Made by a program: the position numbers and the translations under genes. Below are positions 14,573-22,091 of a stretch of DNA of 25,377 nucleotides, piece after piece; within the stretch, counting starts at the first letter, position 1; each line of letters opens with the position of its first letter. Source of the DNA: JBGSYN01 sp041750975. GTDB lineage: Bacteria > Pseudomonadota > Alphaproteobacteria > Geminicoccales > Geminicoccaceae. Location: assembly GCA_041750975.1 (NCBI GenBank), contig JBGSYN010000027.1, positions 1-25,377 on the forward strand, written 5' to 3'. The notes beneath the pieces were generated by a model. The model worked only from the letters and a program-made list of their open reading frames with translations. It was not told the origin of the DNA and did not search any database.

Positions 14573-16081
14573 ATGACCGGCGAATTCCTTCTCGACGCCT
14601 CCGGTGTCGGTAAAAATTACGGCGCCGTTGCAGCGTTGCGCAATGCCTCGCTGGCGGTGAAGCCCGGTGAAATCCATGCGCTGATGGGGGCCAACGGCGC
14701 CGGCAAGTCGACCCTGGTCAAAATCCTCACGGGTGCGGTTCGCCCGGACGCCGGCCGCATTCTCATCCGGGGCCAGAGCCGTGCCGTGCATTCCCCCGCC
14801 GAAGCCCGCCGCAGCGGTCTCGTCTCCGTCTATCAAGAGCCGTCGCTGATCCCCGATCTCGATGTCGCGGCCAATCTCCGGCTCACCCAGACACCCGTCG
14901 AACCCTTTCGGCGCTGGGTCGAGGAATTAGGCGTCAACGAACTCGATCTCGCGCAGACCGCCCGAACTCTGCCATTGGCGGTGTTGCGCATCCTCGATCT
15001 CGCCCGGGCGCTCGCGATCGAGCCCGATGTCCTGCTGTTGGACGAAATGACCGCGGCCCTCCCGGCGGATCTCGCCGACAAGGTCCTCGACGTCGTCCGC
15101 CGTCAATCCGAGACCGGCCGCTCGGTGATCTTCATCTCGCATCGCTTCCTCGAGATCGCAGCCCTCTGCGATCGCGCCACGGTGCTGCGCGACGGCGAGA
15201 CCGTGGGCGTGGTCCCGATCGAGGCCGGCATCGAGGAGCGGATCGTCGAGCTGATGCTCGGCGCCCCCGTCGAGCAACGGCACGGACTTGCGAGACGCTC
15301 GACCGCCGAGGTACCCGTGGATGAAGTGCCACGCCTCCGCGTCCGCAATCTGCGCGCCGGAACCAAGCTCGAGGATGTCTCCTTCGAGCTTCGCCCCGGC
15401 GAGGTCCTGGGAGTCGCCGCCCTCGAGGGACAAGGCCAGGATGAGCTGTTCGGCGTACTCTCCGGCTTCATGCGAGCCTCCGGTGGGACGATCGAAGTCG
15501 ATGGCCGGACGGTAAGCTTCGGCAATCCGGCGGAGGCCATCAAGGCGGGCCTCGTCTTCGTTCCTGGCAACCGGGTCGATGCCCTTTTGATGCAGCGTTC
15601 GGTCCGGGAGAACATCGCCCTGCCGTTCTGTGCCCGCCCCGGCAGTTGGGGTCCGATCGACATGGGCCAGGAAAAAGCCCTGGTCGACGGCGCCATCGAC
15701 CGGCTGCAGATCGACACGCGTGCTCAGGGCGAGGTGCGGCGGCTCTCCGGCGGCAATCAGCAGAAAGTGACCATCGCCCGCTGGATCGCCCGCGGCGTCG
15801 ATACCTTGCTCTGCTTCGATCCGACCCGCGGCATCGACGTCAGGACCAAGCGCGAGATCTATCAGCTGTTGCGTGAGCTCGCGGCCCAGGGTTCCTCCAT
15901 CCTCATCTATACTTCCGAGCTCGAGGAGGTGCAGCTTGCCTGCGATCGTGCCGTCGTCATCTTCGGCGGCCGCGTCGTCGACACCATGGAGGCCGAGATC
16001 GCCGACGAGCCGGCTCTGATGCGCGCTGCCTACGGTTTGCCGCGCAATCAGGCGGATAATTCGCGAGCAGCACCTCGATGA
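14573..16081 (+). CDS. Sugar ABC transporter ATP-binding protein, double NBD (RbsA type)
   Basis: Peripheral inner-membrane ATPase of 502 residues with two fused nucleotide-binding domains. NBD1 has Walker A GANGAGKST (39-47), Q-loop Gln88, Walker B LLLDE (154-158) and H-loop His190, but its signature region is LPLAVLRIL (133-141) with no SGG core. NBD2 has an intact signature LSGGNQQK (391-398) but no Walker A lysine (LEGQGQDEL, 284-292), and its Walker B reads LLCFDP. One complete composite ATP site is thus expected, plus one degenerate site. I chose ATG 14573 because the family sequence begins there; the frame upstream to 14315 runs inside the binding-protein gene. No good Shine-Dalgarno is seen because a hairpin occupies that place. 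The stop overlaps the permease ATG by 4 bp. Confidence 0.92.
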   Translation: MTGEFLLDASGVGKNYGAVAALRNASLAVKPGEIHALMGANGAGKSTLVKILTGAVRPDAGRILIRGQSRAVHSPAEARRSGLVSVYQEPSLIPDLDVAANLRLTQTPVEPFRRWVEELGVNELDLAQTARTLPLAVLRILDLARALAIEPDVLLLDEMTAALPADLADKVLDVVRRQSETGRSVIFISHRFLEIAALCDRATVLRDGETVGVVPIEAGIEERIVELMLGAPVEQRHGLARRSTAEVPVDEVPRLRVRNLRAGTKLEDVSFELRPGEVLGVAALEGQGQDELFGVLSGFMRASGGTIEVDGRTVSFGNPAEAIKAGLVFVPGNRVDALLMQRSVRENIALPFCARPGSWGPIDMGQEKALVDGAIDRLQIDTRAQGEVRRLSGGNQQKVTIARWIARGVDTLLCFDPTRGIDVRTKREIYQLLRELAAQGSSILIYTSELEEVQLACDRAVVIFGGRVVDTMEAEIADEPALMRAAYGLPRNQADNSRAAPR

Positions 16082-17052
16082 GCAGGCTCCTGCGCCGTCA
16101 TGGCTGGGTCATGGCCTTGTTCGTGCTGCTGGGCTTCCTGCTCGTTCTGACGCGCGTCATTCAGCCGGACTATGGCGCTGCAGGTTTTGGCTCGCTGGCC
16201 CGCGCCGCCCTGCCCTTCGCCTTTGCCGCCGCGGCCCAGACGGTCGTCGTCATCGTCGGCGGCGTCGATCTCTCGATCGCCTCGATGATGGCGCTCACCA
16301 GTGTCACCGCGGCTCGGCTGATGGATGGCGCAAGCGAGGAGTTCGCCATCCTCGTCGTCCCCTTGGTGTTGCTGATCGGTCTCGTCCTCGGCGCCATCAA
16401 CGGAGCCCTGGTTGTCATCACCCGCGTGCCCGACATCGTCGTCACCCTGGCCATGCTCTTTGTCTGGGAAGGGGCGGCCCTGCTGGTCCTTAACGCCCCG
16501 GGTGGCGCTGCCGCCGAGTGGTTGAAGGCACTGCTCGTCGGCACGGTCGCCATTCCCTTCATCCCGACTATGATCACCGACTGGATCCCGAAAGCCCTGG
16601 TCCTTCTGATCGTCTGTCTCGGCGTCGTCTGGATTCCGTTACAGCGCTCGCGCCTTGGCCTCTCGGTTTATGCCGTCGGCAGTGACAGTCTCGCCGCCTT
16701 CAGGAGTGGCGTTGACGTCAATCGTACGAAGATCGTGGCCTACGCCGTTGCCGGCCTCTTCGCGTCCATGGGCGGTCTCGTCCTGACCATGAGCACGGGC
16801 ATCGGCGCACCCATCCCCGGACCCTATCTCCTTGCGAGCGTCGCCGCCGTCGTGCTGGGCGGGGTCACTTTGGGTGGCGGCGTCGGTGGTCTGGTCGGTC
16901 CGATAATCGCCGTCTTCATCCTCCGTCTGGTCCGGACCGACCTCACCTTCCTCGCCATCGATCCGAACGTCACCACGATCGTCGAGGGCACGATCATGGT
17001 CATCGTCGTCATGCTCGGCGGCCTCGTCATGATGCGGAGCCGGTCGCCATGA
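16078..17052 (+). CDS. Ribose-type sugar ABC transporter permease A
   Basis: Inner-membrane protein of 324 residues with many hydrophobic segments and a short cationic N-terminus (MSRLLRRHGW). BPD_transp_2 hallmarks are VGGVDLSIASM near 60-70, LGLSVYAVGSDSLAAFRSGVDV in the cytoplasmic loop, and VVLGGVTLGGGVGGLVG near the C-terminus. It is coupled by ATGA overlaps to the ATPase before it and the second permease after it, so the importer probably uses a heterodimeric channel of the two permeases, unlike the homodimeric RbsC type. The conserved GGTSLFGG motif is altered to GGVTLGGG here. Confidence 0.92.
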   Translation: MSRLLRRHGWVMALFVLLGFLLVLTRVIQPDYGAAGFGSLARAALPFAFAAAAQTVVVIVGGVDLSIASMMALTSVTAARLMDGASEEFAILVVPLVLLIGLVLGAINGALVVITRVPDIVVTLAMLFVWEGAALLVLNAPGGAAAEWLKALLVGTVAIPFIPTMITDWIPKALVLLIVCLGVVWIPLQRSRLGLSVYAVGSDSLAAFRSGVDVNRTKIVAYAVAGLFASMGGLVLTMSTGIGAPIPGPYLLASVAAVVLGGVTLGGGVGGLVGPIIAVFILRLVRTDLTFLAIDPNVTTIVEGTIMVIVVMLGGLVMMRSRSP

Positions 17053-17987
17053 AAAGTTTCCTGCGCGACCGGCCCCTAATCCCGCTTACCATCCTGCTCA
17101 TCGCCCTCATTGTTGCTCTCGAATTGCTCCGCCCGGGGATAGTCAATGAGCGCTGGATCGCCAACACCATCAAATTCGCCATTCCCCTGGCCATGCTTGC
17201 CGCCTGCCAGACCCTGACCATGCTCACCGGCGGCATCGATCTTTCCGTCGGCATCATCGCCACCATCAGCGCCTTTGTGATGGCGACGCAGGTGACGACG
17301 CACGATCCGGCCGTCGCCATCGCAATCTCGCTGGTGCCGGCCATGATGATCGGGCTCGCCAACGGCATCGGTGTCGGCCTCTTCGGCGTGCACCCGCTGA
17401 TCATGACCCTCGGCATGAGCCTGATCGGCACCGGCTGCCTGCAGGTCTACCAGCGCACCGTCATCGCCACGGGCTCGGCCATCCCGGACTTCCTCGCTTG
17501 GCTCGGCACCGGCCGCAGCTATGGCCTCCCCAACTCGCTCGTCCTCTTCGTGCCCCTCGCCGCCCTGATCATTCTCGGCCTGCGCCGCACCGGCTTCGGC
17601 CGCCTCCTCTATGCGCTCGGCGACAACCATCACGCCGCGCGTCTCTCGGGCGTGCTCGCCTGGCAGGTCATCATCGCCCTTTATGTCCTCTCAGGCTTCC
17701 TCGCCGGCATCGCGGGCCTCGTCTATGTCGGGCTGATCAAAGCCCCCTCGCTGTCGCTCGCCGTCCCGCTGCTGCTGCCCTCGGTGGCCGCAGCCGTGAT
17801 CGGCGGCACCTCCATTTTCGGCGGCCGCGGCGGCTACGCCGGCACCATCGTCGGCGCCTTGATACTCACCGTTCTCACCACCCTCCTGACCATCCTCCAA
17901 ATGCCCGAAGGCTTCCGCCGCATGCTGTTCGGCCTCATCATCCTCGCCGTAACCGCCGCCTACGTCCGCATCACCGAGGAACGGTGA
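17049..17987 (+). CDS. Ribose-type sugar ABC transporter permease B
   Basis: Inner-membrane protein of 312 residues and last gene of the plus-strand catabolic operon. It has LTGGIDLSVG in the first third, FGRLLYALGDNHHAARLSGV in the large cytoplasmic loop and AVIGGTSIFGGRGGYAGT near the C-terminus, all typical of BPD_transp_2 permeases. It overlaps permease A by 4 bp and should form the channel with it. Only 12 bp separate its stop from the stop of the convergent debranching-enzyme gene, so no dedicated terminator fits between them. Confidence 0.92.
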   Translation: MKSFLRDRPLIPLTILLIALIVALELLRPGIVNERWIANTIKFAIPLAMLAACQTLTMLTGGIDLSVGIIATISAFVMATQVTTHDPAVAIAISLVPAMMIGLANGIGVGLFGVHPLIMTLGMSLIGTGCLQVYQRTVIATGSAIPDFLAWLGTGRSYGLPNSLVLFVPLAALIILGLRRTGFGRLLYALGDNHHAARLSGVLAWQVIIALYVLSGFLAGIAGLVYVGLIKAPSLSLAVPLLLPSVAAAVIGGTSIFGGRGGYAGTIVGALILTVLTTLLTILQMPEGFRRMLFGLIILAVTAAYVRITEER

Positions 17988-17999
17988 GAATCCGGTATG

Positions 18000-20183
18000 T
18001 CAGGAGTGCAAAACAATCGCCACCGGACTCGCATGATGACCATCGGGAAAAACGGTGACACGGTCGCCAATACGCTGGAAGGTCAGGTCGACCGTCACCT
18101 CGCCCACAGCCAGATGGCGGAGGGTCAGCCGGTCGATCCCGTTGGGCAGGCGCGGCCGATCGATATGGACCTCGCCATGCCTCCCGTCGACGGTAACGCC
18201 AAGGCAGGCCTGCAGGAGCATGAAGGCCGAGCCCGCCGCCCAGGCCTGCGGCAGGCAAGCAACCGGATAACCGGTCGGGGCCTCACCTGCCAGTCGATCG
18301 AAACCGCAGAAGAGTTCGGGCAGACGCATGTCGAAATGGACCGCAGCTGCGAACATCTGAGTCATCAATCGGACCACGTCGTTGCTTTTACCGTAGCGGG
18401 CAAGCCCGGCGGCGCAGAGTGCCGTGTCATGCGGCCAAACGGAGCCGTTGTGATAGGACATGGGATTGAAGCGCGCTTGTCCCTTGGCCAAGGTGCGAAT
18501 ACCCCAGCCGGTATTGAACGGCAGCCCTCGGAGATGTGCCGCTACGCGCTCCGCTCGTTCCGCCGACGGCAGGCCCGTAAAGAGAAGGTGACCGGCATTC
18601 GAGCCGCAGACACGGCACGGCACTCCCTGACCATCGAGGGCGAGCGCGTAGAAGCCTTCGTCCTCCAGCCAAAAGCGGCGCTCGACTGCATCGCGTATGG
18701 TGTCGCCACGCGTACACCAGATTGCTGCCTGATCGTGCTCGCCTCGCTCACCTGCGAATTTCGCCATGATGCGGAATGCCGCGAAAACATAGCCCTGCAC
18801 TTCCACCAGGGCAATGGGTCCTGGAGCGTCGCTGCCGTCGGCGTGGAAGACCGAATCGTGGCTGTCCTTCCAACCCTGATTGGCAAGTCCCGTATCCCGC
18901 GCGCGGGCGTAGCCGAGAAAGCCGTCAGAATTGGCATCGCACTCGCTCTCAATCCAGGCCATGGCTGCGGTCAGTGATGGCCATAGCGTCTCGATGAACG
19001 CCATGTCACCGGTACGTCGCGCATAGGCACCCGCCAGCATGACGAACAGGGGCGTCGTGTCGACCCCGCCATAATATTGAGCGAACGGCAATTCACGCAG
19101 CGTTGCCATCTCACCCTTGCGCTGCTCGTGCATGATCTTGCCCGGTGCCGCGTCTTGAAAGGCCGAGGTCTCCTCCGCCTGGTGGGCAGCCAAAAACGCG
19201 AGGACACCATGGGCGAGAGATGGATTCAACCAGAGAGTTTGCAGCGCCACGATAATGGCGTCTCGACCGAACGGCGTCGAAAACCAAGGTATACCGGCAT
19301 AGGGATAGGGACCGGTCGGCTGCTCTGTGGTCAAAAGTGCAAGGTCGGCGCGAGATTTGTCGAGCCATTCGTTGAACAGCGGTCCTGAGCTGAACACGGC
19401 AGCGCCGCGGCGCCTGCGGGCACGGATGGCGGTTCGGGCCCGGGCTGCAGCCGCTCGGAACCGGGTACGTGACGGCAGTGCCGCTAACTCTGGTCCGATC
19501 TCGATATGGAGTTCCCGATGCTCACCTGGTCCAAGGCGCAGGACGAATTCGCAAGAGTCATTGGTCATGCGATCGGGTGGGTCCGAGAACGCCAACGAGC
19601 AAGTGCGGACGATGCCGTCGAGACCGTTATAGCCGAGAATGACCTTATGGCTCGCCAGCTTTGTCGGCAGCGCTTGGCCACGAATTTTGCGATGCATGCC
19701 GCGGACTTCGAACATGTCCCGGAAGTCGCCAGCGAAGCTCAAACTCAGTGGGGCCATGGCCTCTCTGTCGGCGTAGTTCGTCACCGTCAGCCGTTCGTAG
19801 AGACACGCCTCCCAGAGAAAGCGTGAGCGTTCGATATGGAGCACACCCTCGCGCATCGAGGTCCCGCCAAGCGGTGGCAATGGGCGGTTCGTCAGATTGG
19901 AGGTGAAAAGCACATTGTCCTGACTGATCCGCGCCCCCAGTAGAGAAGGCGAATGCCCCCCAAGTCGCAGCCTGTAGCGGGAGAGAACGCGGGTGCCATC
20001 ACGGAAGAGGCCATCGCCTTCGCCGCTGATATCGCCGAAGGAATCAGCCACGACGAAGGTGTCGCCATGCTTGAGAACAAACAGGCGAAGTAAAGCCCGT
20101 TGCTCGCCCGTATCGGTGACCGATGGCTCCTCAACTGATGGGACTTCTGCCGCTGAACTAAGCTCGGAGTCTAGCTGCATCAT
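18000..20183 (-). CDS. Amylo-alpha-1,6-glucosidase / glycogen-debranching-like protein
   Basis: Cytoplasmic protein of 727 residues without signal peptide. The N-terminal domain (about 30-230) resembles the bacterial glycogen debranching N-terminal domain: FVVADSFGDISG and GLFRDGTRVLSRYRL. The C-terminal (alpha/alpha)6 barrel (about 265-710) shows PWFSTPFGRDAI (299-310), GGVDTTPLF (372-380), GWKDSHDS (437-444, carrying probable catalytic acids) and SYHNGSVWPHD (576-586). The family hydrolyses alpha-1,6-linked glucose or related alpha-glucans; the true substrate of this two-domain bacterial form is poorly known. GGAG lies 6 nt before the first ATG. The start overlaps the end of the GT4 gene by 26 bp, so the two form one unit, possibly for making and trimming a glucan or glucosyl compound. 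Confidence 0.88.
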   Translation of the reverse strand: MMQLDSELSSAAEVPSVEEPSVTDTGEQRALLRLFVLKHGDTFVVADSFGDISGEGDGLFRDGTRVLSRYRLRLGGHSPSLLGARISQDNVLFTSNLTNRPLPPLGGTSMREGVLHIERSRFLWEACLYERLTVTNYADREAMAPLSLSFAGDFRDMFEVRGMHRKIRGQALPTKLASHKVILGYNGLDGIVRTCSLAFSDPPDRMTNDSCEFVLRLGPGEHRELHIEIGPELAALPSRTRFRAAAARARTAIRARRRRGAAVFSSGPLFNEWLDKSRADLALLTTEQPTGPYPYAGIPWFSTPFGRDAIIVALQTLWLNPSLAHGVLAFLAAHQAEETSAFQDAAPGKIMHEQRKGEMATLRELPFAQYYGGVDTTPLFVMLAGAYARRTGDMAFIETLWPSLTAAMAWIESECDANSDGFLGYARARDTGLANQGWKDSHDSVFHADGSDAPGPIALVEVQGYVFAAFRIMAKFAGERGEHDQAAIWCTRGDTIRDAVERRFWLEDEGFYALALDGQGVPCRVCGSNAGHLLFTGLPSAERAERVAAHLRGLPFNTGWGIRTLAKGQARFNPMSYHNGSVWPHDTALCAAGLARYGKSNDVVRLMTQMFAAAVHFDMRLPELFCGFDRLAGEAPTGYPVACLPQAWAAGSAFMLLQACLGVTVDGRHGEVHIDRPRLPNGIDRLTLRHLAVGEVTVDLTFQRIGDRVTVFPDGHHASPVAIVLHS

Positions 20184-21252
20184 TCGATTCTCCAGTCGCT
20201 ACAAGCCGGAGGCCCGGGTCGAAATTTTGGGCAAGGCTGCGGTAGAGGGCGAGGTAATTCCGCGCCATGACATTCGATGAAAAGCGGCGCTGGAAGACGC
20301 CGCGGATTGCTGCTCGGTCCAACCCGGGCGCAGCCTCGACCGCCCTCACGGCCTCGTCCTCCGATGTCACGATGAAACCGGTAACGCCGTGATCGACGAT
20401 TTCAGGCACAGAACCGCAGCGCCAGGCGATGACGGGAGTACCACACGCCATCGCCTCGATCATGACTAGACCGAAAGGCTCGGGCCAATCGATCGGAAAG
20501 AGTAGTGCCAACGCATTGCCGAGAAACGCCGGCTTTTCGCTATCGCTGATCTCGCCGACGAACTCGACCCCCGGCTCCTTGAGCAATGGCTCGATTGCTG
20601 CAGCGAAATAGGCTCGGTCGACGGCGTCGACCTTGGCGGCAATCTTCAGCTTGAGCCCCGCGCGCTTGGCTATGGCGATAGCCCGATCGGGTCTCTTTTC
20701 GGGCGAAATCCGGCCGAGGAATGCGAGATAATCGCCCTCCGCCTTGGCTGGGTAGCGCAACAGGTCTTCACAGAGCCCATGCTGGATGTTCTTCGCCCAG
20801 TTCGCCGCCGGTATCGGCAGCCGCTGGTTGTGAGAGATCGAGACCAGCGGGTATTGTGGCCAGCGCGCATAGGCTCCAGGCAGATCCTCGAGATCCAGCC
20901 TTCCGTGCAGGGTGGTCACCGTCTTATGCGCCAGCTTCTCGAAGAAAGGAAAATGAATCAGGTCGACGTGGAAATGGATGACGTCGAATTCTTCCTGCCG
21001 GAGATAGACCTCTTGAAGCATGCACATATGGGCAGCCAAGTCTGACTTGAGGGGATGCGGGTCAAGCCTGATTGCTTGATCCCGAACCGGAAAGAGCGTT
21101 GCTTTGGTCCGCGCATCGGCACTCGCAAAAAGGGTCACGTCATGGCCGAGACCGGCCAACGCATCGGTCAGATGCGCCACGATCCGCTCGGTACCGCCGT
21201 AAAGAAGAGGCGGTACAGCCTCGTAGAGTGGTGCCACTTGGGCAATCCGCAT
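20158..21252 (-). CDS. Glycosyltransferase family 4 (GT4)
   Basis: Protein of 364 residues with a GT-B fold. The N-terminal domain has YGGTERIVAHLTDAL (18-32) and the C-terminal domain LGRISPEKRPDRAI (179-192). The retaining GT4 EX7E motif is Glu258 to Glu266 (EPFGLVMIEAMACGTPVIAW). It would transfer a nucleotide-activated sugar with retention; donor and acceptor cannot be read from the sequence. There is no signal peptide or membrane segment, so it is cytosolic or peripheral. CAGGAG lies 8 nt before the ATG. It is the first gene of a two-gene unit with the debranching-type enzyme, and its promoter should lie in the AT-rich region to its right. Confidence 0.9.
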   Translation of the reverse strand: MRIAQVAPLYEAVPPLLYGGTERIVAHLTDALAGLGHDVTLFASADARTKATLFPVRDQAIRLDPHPLKSDLAAHMCMLQEVYLRQEEFDVIHFHVDLIHFPFFEKLAHKTVTTLHGRLDLEDLPGAYARWPQYPLVSISHNQRLPIPAANWAKNIQHGLCEDLLRYPAKAEGDYLAFLGRISPEKRPDRAIAIAKRAGLKLKIAAKVDAVDRAYFAAAIEPLLKEPGVEFVGEISDSEKPAFLGNALALLFPIDWPEPFGLVMIEAMACGTPVIAWRCGSVPEIVDHGVTGFIVTSEDEAVRAVEAAPGLDRAAIRGVFQRRFSSNVMARNYLALYRSLAQNFDPGLRLVATGESNDAARLRA

Positions 21253-21393
21253 TCGACCAACTCCTGATTTTGCTGCCGCGGCTACGGAGCTGATCGACGG
21301 TGACTGCGGATCAGGTGACCATTGCTCTGGTACTAAAATGAAGGATGGTGATCCCGACCAGAAAATACATCATGGATGCGAATAAAATATAGT

Positions 21394-21415
21394 ACTTATT
21401 GGAGAAACAATCAGT
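21394..21415. repeat. Imperfect 22-bp palindrome in AT-rich region
   Basis: ACT-T-ATTG, a 6-bp centre GAGAAA, then CAAT-C-AGT: the half-sites ACTnATTG and CAATnAGT are exact reverse complements apart from the n position. It lies about 140 bp upstream of the GT4 start codon, where an operator could act. Binding protein unknown. Confidence 0.4.
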
Positions 21416-21451
21416 GGTTGTGAATTGTTACTCAATAAAATAGAGCTAGCC

Positions 21452-21471
21452 GAATTTGCTCAGCTAAATTC
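21452..21471. repeat. Inverted repeat GAATTTGC/GCTAAATTC
   Basis: GAATTTGC, a 3-nt TCA loop and GC(T)AAATTC form an 8-bp stem with one bulged T. It is AT-rich at the base and sits in the low-GC segment. Role unknown; it could be an operator or a weak hairpin. Confidence 0.3.
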
Positions 21472-21700
21472 CCGGGAGAAAGGAGATTTCGTCGAGCGAT
21501 AGTAATAACTCCAACCTTCTGCGATAAACCTGAGATATTAGGCTACGGCATTGTATTGCGGGTAAGACAAAGCCTTCCCATCCAAAAAATGCCCAAGCGC
21601 TCCTGCCGGATCGTTTACGGACTGATTGTCCCTGCCGTCACCGCCGCTTATGGCTGCAGCGCCCAGGAACGGTAAGTGCTAAAGAGCGAAGGAGGAATTC

Positions 21701-21725
21701 CTTGGGGATGCCCCGCATCCCCAAG
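21701..21725. repeat. Perfect 11-bp hairpin with CCC loop
   Basis: CTTGGGGATGC, loop CCC, GCATCCCCAAG: all 11 pairs are perfect. No T-run follows on either strand, so it is not an obvious intrinsic terminator. It lies about 40 bp upstream of the predicted vapB -35 box, so it may insulate vapBC from upstream reading, or be a relic of a mobile or REP-like element. Confidence 0.6.
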
Positions 21726-21766
21726 CCCCTGGGCATGTCTGGAATATGGATTCGTCCAGAGTTAGG

Positions 21767-21794
21767 TTGAAAGGTTGCGATCTATCCTTATATC
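21767..21794 (+). promoter_or_regulatory. Predicted sigma-70-type promoter of vapBC
   Basis: -35 TTGAAA (21767-21772), a 16-bp spacer and -10 TATATC (21789-21794). Transcription would begin near 21801, about 27 bp before the vapB ATG. The -10 box overlaps the left arm of the palindrome at 21790-21821, as expected for an autoregulated toxin-antitoxin promoter. Confidence 0.55.
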
Positions 21795-21821
21795 CTCCCT
21801 TATGTGAAGTATGGAGGATAT
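21790..21821 (+). promoter_or_regulatory. vapBC operator-like palindrome containing the vapB ribosome-binding site
   Basis: ATATCCTCC (21790-21798) and GGAGGATAT (21813-21821) are exact 9-bp reverse complements with a 14-bp spacer. The left arm overlaps the predicted -10 box and the right arm contains the vapB Shine-Dalgarno GGAGG, 10 nt before the ATG. VapB or VapBC complexes commonly bind such repeats to repress their own operon; binding here is inferred. Confidence 0.6.
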
Positions 21822-21827
21822 TGTGAC

Positions 21828-22091
21828 ATGCCCCTTAATATCAAGGATGAGGAAGTGCATCGGCAGGCGCGGCGACTGGCAATGTTAACGGGTGGGACGA
21901 TGACGAATGCCGTGCGCGAGGCAATAGACCAGCGCATTCGTCAGATCCAACTTGAGCGGGCCGGAACGGGCACCACTCGAACGGCTGACGCGCTGCTCGA
22001 ATTGGGGCGTCAATGCGCCGCTTTGATGGACGAGAGTGCGCACTCCTCGGATCATGCCGATCTTTATGGTGAGGATGGCCTCCCCAAATGA
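21828..22091 (+). CDS. vapB: VapB-type antitoxin (Rv0623-like / PSK transcription-factor-like family)
   Basis: Small protein of 87 residues. The N-terminal MPLNIKDEEVHRQARRLAMLTGGTMTNAVREAIDQRI matches the DNA-binding N-terminus of Rv0623-like VapB antitoxins; the charged C-terminal tail (about 60-87) would wrap and inhibit the toxin. I chose ATG 21828, which begins the family sequence and has GGAGG at 10 nt; an in-frame ATG at 21804 lies upstream of that site, inside the palindrome. Its stop overlaps the vapC ATG by 4 bp, the usual coupling that keeps antitoxin in excess. It should repress its own promoter through the palindrome at 21790-21821. Confidence 0.9.
   Translation: MPLNIKDEEVHRQARRLAMLTGGTMTNAVREAIDQRIRQIQLERAGTGTTRTADALLELGRQCAALMDESAHSSDHADLYGEDGLPK

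Larger units (their letters stand above)
21253..21766. other. Gene-free stretch with AT-rich core between GT4 and vapBC
   Basis: No convincing gene is visible here. Lines 21361-21420 and 21421-21480 contain 19 and 23 G+C in 60, about 35 percent, far below the neighbouring genes. The AT-rich core contains two palindromic elements (21394-21415 and 21452-21471), and a perfect hairpin lies at 21701-21725. It should hold the GT4 promoter on the minus strand. Only very short open frames occur, for example a 28-codon one at 21589-21675 that looks signal-peptide-like but has no clear Shine-Dalgarno. Confidence 0.6.

Noticed and set aside
13420..14574. Minus-strand 384-codon open frame
   Set aside because: Antisense to a clear binding-protein gene; Gly/Asp-rich with no motif.
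21347..21409. Short minus-strand frame MMYFLVGITILHFSTRAMVT as a small membrane peptide
   Set aside because: About 20 codons, no Shine-Dalgarno, and inside the probable GT4 promoter region.
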